A DNA stretch of 64,000 nt from Bacteroidales bacterium UBA6828 (GTDB taxonomy: Bacteria; Bacteroidota; Bacteroidia; Bacteroidales; Paludibacteraceae), in NCBI GenBank assembly GCA_002452095.1, contig DKEG01000046.1:21292-85291 (forward strand). Direction: 5' to 3'. Every line of letters starts with the position of its first letter. The first letter of the stretch is position 1. The notes under the pieces are model-generated. The model worked only from the letters and a program-made list of their open reading frames with translations. It was not told where the DNA came from and did no database searches. The position numbers were made by a program, and so were the translations under genes. Shown here piece after piece: positions 33,122 through 42,990 of this stretch.

Positions 33122-35305
33122 ATGAACGTAACGCATGAACAGTTGACTGAAGCACTGCAACGCTACTTTGGTTTTGACAGTTTCAAAGGTAACCAGGAAG
33201 CCATCATACGCAATGTGATGGAGGGGCACGACACGTTTGTACTGATGCCTACCGGCGGCGGCAAGAGTCTGTGCTATCAGTTGCCATCGCTGATTATGGA
33301 CGGTATGGCAATAGTCATATCGCCGCTGATTGCGTTGATGAAAAACCAAGTGGACGCTATGCGCAACTACTCGGACGAGCAGGGCATAGCCCATTTCATC
33401 AATTCGTCGCTCTCGCGCCCCGAAATCAATGCTGTCAAAGAAGATGTGCTGGCCGGCAAAACCAAACTGCTCTATTTGGCTCCTGAGAGTCTGCAAAAAG
33501 CAGAGAACGTGGACTTTCTGAAAAGCGTTAAGATCTCTTTTTATGCAGTGGACGAAGCGCATTGTATATCAGAATGGGGACACGATTTCCGCCCCGAATA
33601 CAGCCACATCCGCTCTATGGTGCAGCGTATCGGCAAGGCTCCGATCATTGCACTGACCGCTACGGCAACACCCAAAGTACAGAAAGATATCCAGAAAAAC
33701 CTCGGTATGCCCGATGCCACGGTATTCAAAAGTTCGTTCAACCGACCGAACCTGTACTACGAAGTACGTCCGAAGACAAAAGACATTGACCGCGAGGTAA
33801 TCAAATACATCCGCTCTATGGAAGGCAAATCGGGTATCGTATATTGTCTGGCGCGAAAAGAGGTGGAGGATCTGGCACAGATACTGATTGTAAACGGTAT
33901 CTCCGCCCGCCCGTACCATGCAGGAATGGATGCAGCCACGCGCAGTGCCACACAGGATGCGTTCCTGATGGAGGAATGTCAGGTGATTGTGGCAACTATC
34001 GCTTTCGGTATGGGTATCGACAAACCCGATGTACGTTTTGTCATCCACTACGATATACCCAAATCGCTAGAGGGCTACTATCAGGAGACCGGTCGTGCGG
34101 GGCGCGACGGCGGCGAGGGACAGTGTATCTGTTTCTATTCGCCCGATGACATTGAGCGGCTGCGCCGTTTCCAGCAGGGAAAACCCGTCAAGGAAGTGGA
34201 AATAGGCAACCAACTGCTGTTTGAGACGCAGTCGTATGCCGAATCAACCATCTGCCGGCGCAAACTGCTGCTACACTATTTCGGCGAGGAATACAACCAG
34301 GACAACTGCGGCAACTGCGACAACTGCAAGAAGACCTATCGGATGATGGATGCGCATGAGTTGCTCAGTCTCACACTCGAAACCATACAGCAACTCAACG
34401 AGAAATTCAAAGCCGACCATATCGTGGACATTCTCCACGGCAATAATACCGCTGATATTCAGAGTTATAAGCATACCGAACTGGAGAACTACGGTGCGGC
34501 ATCCGATATAGAAGAATCAACGCTCTATGCCATTATCCGTCAGGCTATGCTCAGCGGCTATTTGAGCAAAGACATAGATTCGTATGGTGATTTGAAAATC
34601 ACCTCGGACGGCAAGAAATATATCCGCCGTCCGACCAAATTCGAGGTACCCATTGAGGTGCGCGACGAGGAAAACGAGGATATAGACAACGGAGCGGTAG
34701 CCTGCGCAGCAGCCGACGATGTGCTGTTCTCCATACTGAAAGATGTGCGCAAAAAACTGTCGAAGAAATGCGATGTCCCGCCGTTTGTTATCTTCCAAGA
34801 CCCGTCTCTCGAAGCGATGGCTACCACCTACCCCATCACAATGGAGGAACTGATGACCATACCCGGTGTGGGTGTGAGCAAAGCGAAACGCTACGGCGAC
34901 GAGTTCCTGCGTGTCATCAAAGAGTATGTCGAGGAAAACGAGATCATCCGACCCGAAGACCTGCGCATACGCACAGTGGCGAAAAAATCCACCCGCAAAA
35001 AACAGATCATTGCGGCTATCGACCGCCGCGTGGATCTTGACGACCTCGCCGAATCCAACGGAATGTCGATGGAGGAAATGCTCGACGAGTTGGAGGCGAT
35101 TGTTTTCTCAGGAACGAAAGTGAATATCAACTATTTCATTGAGGAGGTACTTGACCCCGACGAGGAAGAGGAGATATACGACTATTTCAAGAATGCCGAG
35201 AGCGATGACCTCAAAACGGCGATGGACGAACTCGGAGAGGACTACTACGATGTGATTCATGTCCGTCTCGTGCGTATCAAATTCCACTGCGACCTTGGAA
35301 ACTAA
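33122..35305 (+). CDS. recQ: ATP-dependent DNA helicase RecQ
   Basis: A 727-residue superfamily 2 helicase. Walker A is PTGGGKSLCYQLP, motif II is DEAHCISEWGHDFRPEY, motif VI is QETGRAGRDG. The zinc-binding RQC region shows CRRKLL and CGNCDNC, and an HRDC domain follows at about residues 535-610 (ITMEELMTIPGVGVSKAKRY). A C-terminal extension of about 110 acidic residues goes beyond E. coli RecQ (about 610), as in other Bacteroidales. It unwinds DNA 3' to 5' in repair and replication restart. It is monocistronic behind a consensus promoter. Confidence 0.97.
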   Translation: MNVTHEQLTEALQRYFGFDSFKGNQEAIIRNVMEGHDTFVLMPTGGGKSLCYQLPSLIMDGMAIVISPLIALMKNQVDAMRNYSDEQGIAHFINSSLSRPEINAVKEDVLAGKTKLLYLAPESLQKAENVDFLKSVKISFYAVDEAHCISEWGHDFRPEYSHIRSMVQRIGKAPIIALTATATPKVQKDIQKNLGMPDATVFKSSFNRPNLYYEVRPKTKDIDREVIKYIRSMEGKSGIVYCLARKEVEDLAQILIVNGISARPYHAGMDAATRSATQDAFLMEECQVIVATIAFGMGIDKPDVRFVIHYDIPKSLEGYYQETGRAGRDGGEGQCICFYSPDDIERLRRFQQGKPVKEVEIGNQLLFETQSYAESTICRRKLLLHYFGEEYNQDNCGNCDNCKKTYRMMDAHELLSLTLETIQQLNEKFKADHIVDILHGNNTADIQSYKHTELENYGAASDIEESTLYAIIRQAMLSGYLSKDIDSYGDLKITSDGKKYIRRPTKFEVPIEVRDEENEDIDNGAVACAAADDVLFSILKDVRKKLSKKCDVPPFVIFQDPSLEAMATTYPITMEELMTIPGVGVSKAKRYGDEFLRVIKEYVEENEIIRPEDLRIRTVAKKSTRKKQIIAAIDRRVDLDDLAESNGMSMEEMLDELEAIVFSGTKVNINYFIEEVLDPDEEEEIYDYFKNAESDDLKTAMDELGEDYYDVIHVRLVRIKFHCDLGN

Positions 35306-35370
35306 TGCATAATGCGTAATTAAGAGTAGGAAAAATCAAACATCCTTGGTGCTTTCTATCTAATAGCAAA

Positions 35371-35403
35371 GTGAGGAGGATGTCAGGTGGATGTCGGGTG
35401 GAT
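35371..35403. repeat. 11-bp tandem array, GGAT/ATCC class
   Basis: GTGAGGAGGAT, GTCAGGTGGAT, GTCGGGTGGAT. The middle unit is identical to the middle units at 8172 and 44882. It lies between recQ and rimO in a 160-bp gap that also has AATTGTTAATTG repeats next to the rimO start. Confidence 0.88.
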
Positions 35404-35473
35404 AAGCCTACCTTATCACACCGAAAAACAGAACATTCCACGCATATTAATTGTTAATTGTTAATTGAACAAC

Positions 35474-36805
35474 TTGCATAAAAACGAAATAGATATTATC
35501 ACGTTGGGTTGCTCCAAAAACCTTGTGGATGCCGAGCGACTGATGCACCAACTGGAATTAGCCGGCTATCGCTGTGTACACGATGCGGAAGACCCGAAAG
35601 GTGAGATTGCCGTTATCAACACCTGCGGTTTTATCGGCGATGCCAAAGAGGAGAGTATCAATACCATTCTTCAGTTTGCCGACCGCAAGACACACCGCAA
35701 ACTGCGCCAACTGTATGTAATGGGCTGTCTCAGCGAGCGTTACCTGCACGAATTGGAGACCGAAATCCCCGAGGTGGACAAATGGTACGGCAAATTCGAC
35801 TTTATGCGCCTGATCGACGACCTCAAAGCGCAACCCAAGAGCGACGACGGGTGCGGCTACAAACGTACGCTTACCACCCCGAAACACTATGCCTACATCA
35901 AGATTTCAGAGGGCTGCAACCGTTTTTGCTCCTATTGCGCCATTCCGCTCATCACGGGCAGACACACCTCGCGTCCGATAGAGGAGATACTCGAGGAGGT
36001 ACAATGGCTTGTTGCTCAAGGAGTAAAGGAGTTTAATATCATAGCACAAGACCTGTCGAGTTATGGGCTTGACCTCTACAAAGAGCAACGCCTGCCCGAA
36101 CTGATAGACCAGATGGCACAGATCGACGGTGTGCATTGGATTCGTCTCCACTATGCCTACCCCACCGATTTTCCGGATGGTATCCTGGAGGTTATGGCAA
36201 AGCACCCGAATGTGTGCAAGTACCTTGATATCGCCTTGCAACATTGCAGCGACCACATGCTCACCATGATGCGACGCCATATCACCCGTGCGGAACAGGA
36301 TGCACTCATCGCGCGCATACGCACAAGCGTACCGAATATATGTATCCGCACCACCTTGTTGGTCGGACACCCCGGTGAGACCGAGGAGGATTTCGAGGAA
36401 CTGAAACAATGGGTGCGCGAAATGCGTTTCGACCGAATGGGTGCCTTTGCCTACTCCGACGAAGAGGGTACGTATGCCAACCTGCACTATCGGGACGACA
36501 TCCCGCAAGAGGTGAAAGACCGCCGCGTAGCAGAGATAATGGCTATACAACAGGAGATTTCGGGCACACTAATGCAACAGAAAGTGGGTAAAACGATGGA
36601 TGTGGTCATCGACCGCGAGGAACCCGATTATTACATCGGTCGTACCCGGTTCGATTCGCCCGAAGTGGACTGTGAGGTGCTGATAGACAAAGAACATACA
36701 TTGCAGACAGGTGATTTTTATCCGGTTAGGATTACACGTGCCGAGGAATTCGACCTGTACGGCACACTCGGAAAAGAAGAAGAAGGAGAAGAATATTTAT
36801 GCTGA
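35474..36805 (+). CDS. rimO: Ribosomal protein S12 methylthiotransferase RimO
   Basis: A radical-SAM methylthiotransferase of about 443 residues. The N-terminal cluster-binding domain starts IDIITLGCSKNLVDAERL with further Cys in NTCGFIGDAKEES and MGCLSERY; the radical SAM motif is CNRFCSYCAIP; a TRAM domain ends the protein (VVIDREEPDYYIGRTRFDSP). These match RimO rather than MiaB. It modifies a conserved Asp of ribosomal protein S12. No ATG is available; TTG at 35474 (MHKNEIDI) fits homologues better than TTG at 35465. It overlaps the HU gene by 7 nt. Confidence 0.95.
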   Translation: MHKNEIDIITLGCSKNLVDAERLMHQLELAGYRCVHDAEDPKGEIAVINTCGFIGDAKEESINTILQFADRKTHRKLRQLYVMGCLSERYLHELETEIPEVDKWYGKFDFMRLIDDLKAQPKSDDGCGYKRTLTTPKHYAYIKISEGCNRFCSYCAIPLITGRHTSRPIEEILEEVQWLVAQGVKEFNIIAQDLSSYGLDLYKEQRLPELIDQMAQIDGVHWIRLHYAYPTDFPDGILEVMAKHPNVCKYLDIALQHCSDHMLTMMRRHITRAEQDALIARIRTSVPNICIRTTLLVGHPGETEEDFEELKQWVREMRFDRMGAFAYSDEEGTYANLHYRDDIPQEVKDRRVAEIMAIQQEISGTLMQQKVGKTMDVVIDREEPDYYIGRTRFDSPEVDCEVLIDKEHTLQTGDFYPVRITRAEEFDLYGTLGKEEEGEEYLC

Positions 36806-37077
36806 CAAAAGACTTGATAAATAACATTGCAGAGACCACCGGTATGACCAAGAAACGCGTGGAGGAACTGCTCAATGCTACCAATGCCGTAATACGCGAT
36901 GCATTGATAGAGGGAAAGGCTGTATCCCTGCAAGGATTGGGTACATTGGAAATCAAACGGAAAGAAGAACGCACTTTTGTTCATCCTCGCACAGGGGTGA
37001 AAAGTACCAGCCCCGCAAGAAACCAACTCTGCTTCAAGCCTGCTGCCAACATCAAAGACGAACTGAAAAACATCTAA
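36799..37077 (+). CDS. HU family DNA-binding protein
   Basis: A 92-residue HU/IHF-type histone-like protein. The helical N-terminus LTKDLINNIAETTGMTKKRV is followed by LQGLGTLEIKRKEERTFVHP and RTG at the tip of the DNA-binding arm. It forms dimers that bend DNA. Its start overlaps the rimO stop, and the next gene, 3 nt downstream, encodes a second HU domain fused to a membrane segment and LysM, so the two may form mixed dimers. Confidence 0.94.
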   Translation: MLTKDLINNIAETTGMTKKRVEELLNATNAVIRDALIEGKAVSLQGLGTLEIKRKEERTFVHPRTGVKSTSPARNQLCFKPAANIKDELKNI

Positions 37078-37080
37078 ACC

Positions 37081-38223
37081 ATGGCAGACAAACTGAGTAG
37101 TACAGACCTACGTCGTGCCGTCATGGTACGCACAGGTGCCTCCGAAGAAGAGGTTACCCTGTTTCATAATGCCCTCAAAGAACAGATTGTAGGGGCAATG
37201 CGCACAGATGATAAACAAGTTAAAATCAACGGATTGGGTACATTCCGTCTGCAAGGTATAGCCCCACGCAAGAGTGTCAACATTGCCACAGGCGAGAGCA
37301 TCACTATCGAAGGCTACAACAAACTGACATTCGTCCCCGAAATCAGTGTCAAAGAGTTGGTGTATAACAACCCCTTGCCGACCGGGGACGCGGACGCCTC
37401 GTCCGCGGTAAAGACTACACAGCAGCCACAGCCCGCCAAGAAACAGCAAGATAGCGAGTTCAATCCCTTGAAGAAACTTGGCGAGCAGGCAGACGAAATA
37501 GTAGATATCCTGGCCACTCTCGGGCAAGGACCGAAAGCAAAAAGCGAAGAACCACACTCCGCCCCGACTCCCCCAATCCCCCAAAAAGAGGAGAATGTAG
37601 CCCAAACGGTTTCATCGAAAGAGCCTGTTGCTCCCAAGAAAACACCTATGGAACCGATAGAGATTGAACCTGTTATTTCAAAGGAAGATGAGAAAGCGCA
37701 AACGCCTGCAAAAGCAAAGAAGAAATACCATTTCTTGCGCGACACGTTGATTTGTGTCAGTTGTTTGCTGCTGGTATTGGCAGGCAGCTACATTTTCCTG
37801 CGTGAAACCCTCAGCCGGTGGGTGGATTCGCTCCGTGAGCCGCCCGCTGCAGAGGTTGTAGCAGTAAAGACACCAATACCCGTGGCAATAGATACTACAG
37901 CAAATACAGTATCTACGGAGGCTATGGAAACTACCACAGGAACTATACCTTTGGCATACACCGAGTTTATTGCTACCGAGCGTGTGCGCAATGGTAGCCG
38001 TCTCGCCCAAATTGCCCGCCGCCACTATGGTGAGGACAAGATGGATCTGTGGGTATATATCTACGATGCCAACAAGGATATTATTGATAATCCCAATACC
38101 ATCAAGGTGGGTACCGAATTGCGTGTTCCCCGCTTGACGGAGCAACAAATGGATTTGACCAATCCCGATACACAGGCACAGATAGAGCAACTCAAAGCAC
38201 AAATAGAAATACCCGGCAAGTGA
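37081..38223 (+). CDS. HU domain - transmembrane - LysM fusion protein
   Basis: A 380-residue three-part protein. Residues 5-92 are an HU-like domain (INGLGTFRLQGIAPRKSVNI), 95-215 a Pro/Glu/Lys-rich linker, 222-243 one hydrophobic segment (LICVSCLLLVLAGSYIFL), and 300-354 a LysM-like domain (RLAQIARRHYGEDKMDLWVY, then IKVGTELRVP). With the linker inside and LysM outside it could tie the nucleoid to the cell wall; this is inference from domain order. Similar HU-LysM proteins occur in other Bacteroidales. A GC-rich perfect hairpin (37389-37407) lies in the linker. The GTG of uvrA overlaps its stop. Confidence 0.88.
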   Translation: MADKLSSTDLRRAVMVRTGASEEEVTLFHNALKEQIVGAMRTDDKQVKINGLGTFRLQGIAPRKSVNIATGESITIEGYNKLTFVPEISVKELVYNNPLPTGDADASSAVKTTQQPQPAKKQQDSEFNPLKKLGEQADEIVDILATLGQGPKAKSEEPHSAPTPPIPQKEENVAQTVSSKEPVAPKKTPMEPIEIEPVISKEDEKAQTPAKAKKKYHFLRDTLICVSCLLLVLAGSYIFLRETLSRWVDSLREPPAAEVVAVKTPIPVAIDTTANTVSTEAMETTTGTIPLAYTEFIATERVRNGSRLAQIARRHYGEDKMDLWVYIYDANKDIIDNPNTIKVGTELRVPRLTEQQMDLTNPDTQAQIEQLKAQIEIPGK

Positions 38224-40955
38224 ACGGACAAGTGATACATATAGAGAACGCTTGCACAAACAACCTAAAGCATGTAAGTGTGGATATACCTCGTAATCAA
38301 CTGGTTGTGATTACGGGCGTGAGCGGTAGCGGCAAATCGTCGCTGGCGTTCGACACACTCTATGCCGAGGGACAACGCCGCTATGTGGAGAGCCTGAGTG
38401 CCTATGCACGTCAGTTCCTCGGACGTATGCAGAAACCCGATGTGGACAAGATAGAGGGTATTCCGCCCGCTATTGCCATTCAGCAGAAAGTGAGCAGCCA
38501 CAACCCGCGTTCCACCGTGGGGACAAGCACAGAGATATACGATTATCTCAAACTCCTTTTTGCCCGTATCGGACATACCTACTCGCCCATTAGCGGCAAG
38601 GAAGTGCGCCGCAAGAGCATACGCGATGTAGTGGATGCAATGACCTCGCAACCCACCGGTACACGCGTCTATTTGATTGCGCCCATCGTCTTGGAAAACC
38701 GCACGTTGCAGGAGCAGTTGGATATATGGCAGAGCGAGGGTTTCTCTCGCCTGCTGGATAATGGAGATGTGGTGCGTTTGGGTGCCACGACAAGCCAACA
38801 GGTAACTGCAAACGGACAACTCAAAGAACACGTTTACCTGTTGGTTGACCGTGTGGTTGTCGATGGCGAACCCGCTACGGCGAACCGTTTTGCCGACTCC
38901 GTGCAAACCGCCCTGTTCGAGGGACACGGCGAGTGCGGGCTGTACATCAACGGCAATTATGAGATGTTCTCCGAGCGTTTCGAAATGGATGGTATCCGTT
39001 TTATCGAACCGAGTGAACACCTCTTTGATTTCAATAATCCTATCGGTGCCTGCCCTACATGCAAAGGTTTCGGCAATATCATCGGTATCGACCCCGATTT
39101 GGTTGTCCCCGACAAAACCAAATCGATCTATGATGATGCCATCGCCTGTTGGCACGGGGAAAAGATGAGTGTATGGCGCGACCGACTCATCTATAATGCC
39201 GCAAAGTTCGGTTTCCCGATACATACACCATTCTTCGAACTTACGCCGGAGCAGAAACGTCTTATCTGGACAGGCAACGAGTACTTCCGCGGACTGAACG
39301 ATTTTTTTCAAGAGTTGGAATCCAAGCAGTACGGCAAAATACAATATCGTGTGATGCTCGCGCGCTACAAGGGCAAGACCATCTGCCCTGACTGCAACGG
39401 AATGCGCCTGCGCAAAGAGGCAGGATACGTGCGTATCAACGGCAAGAATATATCCGACCTATGCTCTATGTCAGTCTCCGATCTGTCAAAGTGGTTTGCG
39501 GATTTGTCGCTCAATGATACCGAGCAGAAGACAGCAGAGATGCTTCTTCATGAGATAACCTCCCGTCTTCAATTTATGGAAGACGTGGGACTCGGTTATC
39601 TCACACTCAACCGTATGAGCAATACCCTTTCGGGGGGGGAGAGTCAGCGTATCTGTTTGGCAAAATCGTTGGGAAGCAGTCTGGTCGGCTCACTCTATGT
39701 ATTGGACGAACCCTCTATCGGTCTGCACGCCCGTGATACGGAACGGCTCATTCACGTACTCAAAGAACTGCGCGACCTCGGCAACACGATTGTGGTGGTA
39801 GAGCACGACGAGGAAATCATTCAAGCCGCCGACTACATCATTGAGATTGGTCCGGCAGCGGGTATCCACGGCGGCGAAATCACCTATGTGGGTAAACCTA
39901 AAGTAGGCGAATTTGTCTATAATATCCCTGTGCAGCGGCGTAAGTGGAACAATTATATCGAGATACAAGGGGCTTGCGAGAACAATCTTAAGAATCTGGA
40001 TGTACGGTTCCCGCTCAATGTAATGACCGTGGTTACCGGCGTGAGCGGCAGTGGCAAATCAACCCTTGTGAGCAAGGTTTTCTACCCTGCCCTAAAAAAG
40101 TACTATGGCGGTATGGCGGAGCATACCGGCAGTTTCTCTGCCCTAAAAGGCAGTATGCATCTTGCTACAGACATCGAGTTTGTGGACCAGAACCCGCTCA
40201 GCCGTTCTTCCCGCTCCAACCCTGTAACCTATCTCAAAGCATACGACGAGATACGCCGCTTGTTTGCCGACCAGCCACTGAGCAAACAACTCGGTTTCAC
40301 TGCCTCCCATTTCTCTTTCAACACCCCCGGAGGACGTTGCGAGATGTGTCAGGGCGAAGGTACGATTACCATTGAAATGCAGTTTATGGCAGACATCACT
40401 CTCGAATGTGAGCAATGCCACGGCAAGCGTTTCAAACAGGACGTGCTGGATGTCCGCTATCGCGACAAATCTATCTACGACATACTGACTATGACGATCA
40501 ATCAGGCTATTGACTTTTTCTCTGAAGACCCTGATTGTGAGAAAATTGTAAAACGACTCAAACCGCTGCAAGACGTAGGTATCGGCTATGTCCGTTTAGG
40601 ACAGTCGAGCAGTACGCTTTCGGGCGGCGAAAGCCAGCGTGTCAAATTGGCATCGTTCCTCGCCCAAGAAGACGCACAGCCTACAATATTCGTCTTCGAC
40701 GAACCGACTACCGGTTTGCACCACAAGGATGTACAAGTATTGCTAAAAGCACTCAACCAACTGATTAGCCGCGGGCACACCGTTATCGTCATTGAGCATA
40801 ACCCGAGTATGATACTGGCGGCAGACCACGTAATTGACCTCGGACCGGAGGGGGGGGATGAAGGTGGTCATATCGTATTCGAGGGTACACCGGAAGGCTT
40901 GGCACAATGTCCAGAAAGTTACACAGGGCAATTTATCCGAAAACTATTCCATTAA
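38220..40955 (+). CDS. uvrA: Excinuclease ABC subunit A
   Basis: UvrA, 911 residues, the damage-recognition ATPase of nucleotide excision repair. Both ABC modules are complete: Walker A GVSGSGKSSLAFDT and GVSGSGKSTLVSKV, signatures LSGGESQRICLAKSLG and LSGGESQRVKLASFLA, and zinc modules with CPTCKGFG, CPDCNG, CEMCQGEG and CEQCHGKRF. The start is GTG at 38220, overlapping the preceding stop. Two runs of eight G lie in the reading frame (39642-39649, 40850-40857). Linked by overlap to the HU-LysM gene and followed by a CapD-like gene after 17 nt. Confidence 0.97.
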   Translation: MNGQVIHIENACTNNLKHVSVDIPRNQLVVITGVSGSGKSSLAFDTLYAEGQRRYVESLSAYARQFLGRMQKPDVDKIEGIPPAIAIQQKVSSHNPRSTVGTSTEIYDYLKLLFARIGHTYSPISGKEVRRKSIRDVVDAMTSQPTGTRVYLIAPIVLENRTLQEQLDIWQSEGFSRLLDNGDVVRLGATTSQQVTANGQLKEHVYLLVDRVVVDGEPATANRFADSVQTALFEGHGECGLYINGNYEMFSERFEMDGIRFIEPSEHLFDFNNPIGACPTCKGFGNIIGIDPDLVVPDKTKSIYDDAIACWHGEKMSVWRDRLIYNAAKFGFPIHTPFFELTPEQKRLIWTGNEYFRGLNDFFQELESKQYGKIQYRVMLARYKGKTICPDCNGMRLRKEAGYVRINGKNISDLCSMSVSDLSKWFADLSLNDTEQKTAEMLLHEITSRLQFMEDVGLGYLTLNRMSNTLSGGESQRICLAKSLGSSLVGSLYVLDEPSIGLHARDTERLIHVLKELRDLGNTIVVVEHDEEIIQAADYIIEIGPAAGIHGGEITYVGKPKVGEFVYNIPVQRRKWNNYIEIQGACENNLKNLDVRFPLNVMTVVTGVSGSGKSTLVSKVFYPALKKYYGGMAEHTGSFSALKGSMHLATDIEFVDQNPLSRSSRSNPVTYLKAYDEIRRLFADQPLSKQLGFTASHFSFNTPGGRCEMCQGEGTITIEMQFMADITLECEQCHGKRFKQDVLDVRYRDKSIYDILTMTINQAIDFFSEDPDCEKIVKRLKPLQDVGIGYVRLGQSSSTLSGGESQRVKLASFLAQEDAQPTIFVFDEPTTGLHHKDVQVLLKALNQLISRGHTVIVIEHNPSMILAADHVIDLGPEGGDEGGHIVFEGTPEGLAQCPESYTGQFIRKLFH

Positions 40956-40972
40956 CAGTTAAATTCAGCATT

Positions 40973-42937
40973 ATGAAAGAAAAATTAAACGAGTTGCACA
41001 ACTCCGACATCTTTTCACACCTTGTTTCAGCCAAATATTTGCCACGCTGGTGTGTATTGCTCATAGATGTTTTGCTATGTTCCATTGCCTATTGGTGCAG
41101 TATCTTGATTGGCAATGGTATTTTTTCCTACGGCTTGGTTTGTTATGATGTCCTGCCATTCTGGGCGCAATATATCGTATTGATTGTGGTGCAGATGATC
41201 TGCTTCTGGATATTCCATTCCTATTCGGGTATCCTGCGTTATTCCACATTTATCGATACTATCAAATGCCTGCTTGCCATATTGTCGTGCGGCGGTTTTT
41301 TGTTGCTTGTCAATTTTATATGCAAAGGAATTGCGGATGTTAAATTGTTCCTCAATACGGCACTCGTCATCTATATTCCTCTTGCCTTTATTTTTCTGTT
41401 CTGCTTGCGCGTGGGGGTGAAGACACTGTATGAGTTTATCAAACAGCACGCATCGGGTACCAAGAAAGCAATAATCTGGGGTACCAAGTCCGCCGGTATC
41501 GCTATTGCAAAAATGCTCCGCAGCGCAGGCGATGAGGCGCAGTATCGCCCTGTCGGATTTTTAGGAGATAGCGACAAGAACGCAGAAGATCGCCAGCATA
41601 GTTTGGTCGGGCTGAAAGTTTTCCCGTTTAGTGCTAGAACTTTTGAATGGATGAAAGCGCACAATGTAAATGATGTGATTATCTCTCCGCTGAAAATGCG
41701 TGCCATCAATCCGTCAAAAGACCTGCAAGTCTTTTTTGACAATGGTTTCCATGTGCTGACCACTCCCAATTTCACACAGTTTGACAATGTAGAAGAAATT
41801 GATAACCAACGTATCGGGCGTATTGAGAACATCCAGATAGAAGATCTGCTGGAGCGTCCTGCCATCCATATCAATACGGACAATGTGCTACAAATCATGC
41901 AAGACCGGGTGGTGTTGGTTACCGGTGCGGCAGGCAGTATCGGTTCAGAGTTGGTACGCCAAGTGCAGAAATACCGACCGCAGGTAACCATTCTCTTGGA
42001 GCAAGCCGAGTCCCCACTTCACGACCTTACACTCGATCTCAAGAAGCAGTTCCCCGATGCGCAGTTCGTGCCTGTCATTGCCGATATTCGCAACCGCGAG
42101 CGACTGGAAGAGGTGTTCAGTCAATTCCGTCCGGCAGTGGTCTATCATGCTGCGGCATACAAACACGTGCCACTGATGGAGTCGCACCCAAACGAAGCCA
42201 TCCGCGCCAACGTAATGGGAACAAAAAACATGGCGGATATGGCAGTCAAATATGGTGTGGAACGTTTTGTGATGATCAGTACCGACAAGGCGGTCAATCC
42301 GACCAATATTATGGGTGCCAGCAAGCGTATTGCAGAAATTTACGTTCAATCGCTCTTCAAGAAACTCGTAAAGGAGAACCCGAATTGCACCAAGTTCATC
42401 ACCACCCGTTTCGGCAATGTCCTTGGCAGCAACGGTTCCGTTATTCCGTATTTCAAGAAACAGATTGCCGCAGGCGGACCGGTTACGGTTACCCACCCCG
42501 ACATCATCCGCTATTTTATGACTATTCCCGAGGCGTGCTGTCTCGTGATGGAAGCCTCTACGCTTGGAAACGGCGGGGAGATATTCGTCTTCGATATGGG
42601 ACACCCCGTGAAGATACTTGACCTGGCAAAGAATATGATCCGTCTTGCGGGCTTTGTCCCCAGCGAGGAAATACCCATTGTATTCACAGGTCTGCGCCCC
42701 GGCGAAAAACTCTACGAGGAACTGCTCAACCAGAAAGAGACCACACTGCCCACTTCCAATGAGAAGATTATGGTGGCGCGTGTGCGTGAATTCGAGTTCA
42801 ATGAGGTAGAGAAGAACATCAATGCTCTCATTGATCTGACCACGCAGAACAAACCCTTCCGCACCGTGGAACTGATGAAAGAGATTGTTCCTGAATTTAT
42901 CAGCAATAACTCGGTTTTCGAAAAATTGGACAAATAA
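40973..42937 (+). CDS. Membrane-bound nucleotide-sugar dehydratase/epimerase (CapD/FlaA1-like)
   Basis: About 655 residues. Four membrane segments at residues 25-150 precede a CoA-binding-like Rossmann domain (KKAIIWGTKSAGIAIAKMLR) and a C-terminal SDR domain with VLVTGAAGSIGSELVRQ, AAYKHVPLMESHP and the catalytic MGASKRIAE region. This is the PglF/CapD/WbpM architecture: a 4,6-dehydratase acting on UDP-GlcNAc, the first step to bacillosamine- or FucNAc-type sugars. In the usual extended SDR, Tyr-x3-Lys is replaced by Met-x3-Lys, and the MGASKRIAE block here shows that Met. It could feed the aminotransferase at 25918. The ATG at 40973 is preferred over a longer frame inside uvrA. Confidence 0.92.
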   Translation: MKEKLNELHNSDIFSHLVSAKYLPRWCVLLIDVLLCSIAYWCSILIGNGIFSYGLVCYDVLPFWAQYIVLIVVQMICFWIFHSYSGILRYSTFIDTIKCLLAILSCGGFLLLVNFICKGIADVKLFLNTALVIYIPLAFIFLFCLRVGVKTLYEFIKQHASGTKKAIIWGTKSAGIAIAKMLRSAGDEAQYRPVGFLGDSDKNAEDRQHSLVGLKVFPFSARTFEWMKAHNVNDVIISPLKMRAINPSKDLQVFFDNGFHVLTTPNFTQFDNVEEIDNQRIGRIENIQIEDLLERPAIHINTDNVLQIMQDRVVLVTGAAGSIGSELVRQVQKYRPQVTILLEQAESPLHDLTLDLKKQFPDAQFVPVIADIRNRERLEEVFSQFRPAVVYHAAAYKHVPLMESHPNEAIRANVMGTKNMADMAVKYGVERFVMISTDKAVNPTNIMGASKRIAEIYVQSLFKKLVKENPNCTKFITTRFGNVLGSNGSVIPYFKKQIAAGGPVTVTHPDIIRYFMTIPEACCLVMEASTLGNGGEIFVFDMGHPVKILDLAKNMIRLAGFVPSEEIPIVFTGLRPGEKLYEELLNQKETTLPTSNEKIMVARVREFEFNEVEKNINALIDLTTQNKPFRTVELMKEIVPEFISNNSVFEKLDK

Positions 42938-42990
42938 CCCACACACAATGCTGCGTGGTATGGCTGAATACGCACACGCACGATACCAAT

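Noticed and set aside
38265..39344. Minus-strand open frame of 359 residues
   Set aside because: Antisense of uvrA and without family resemblance.
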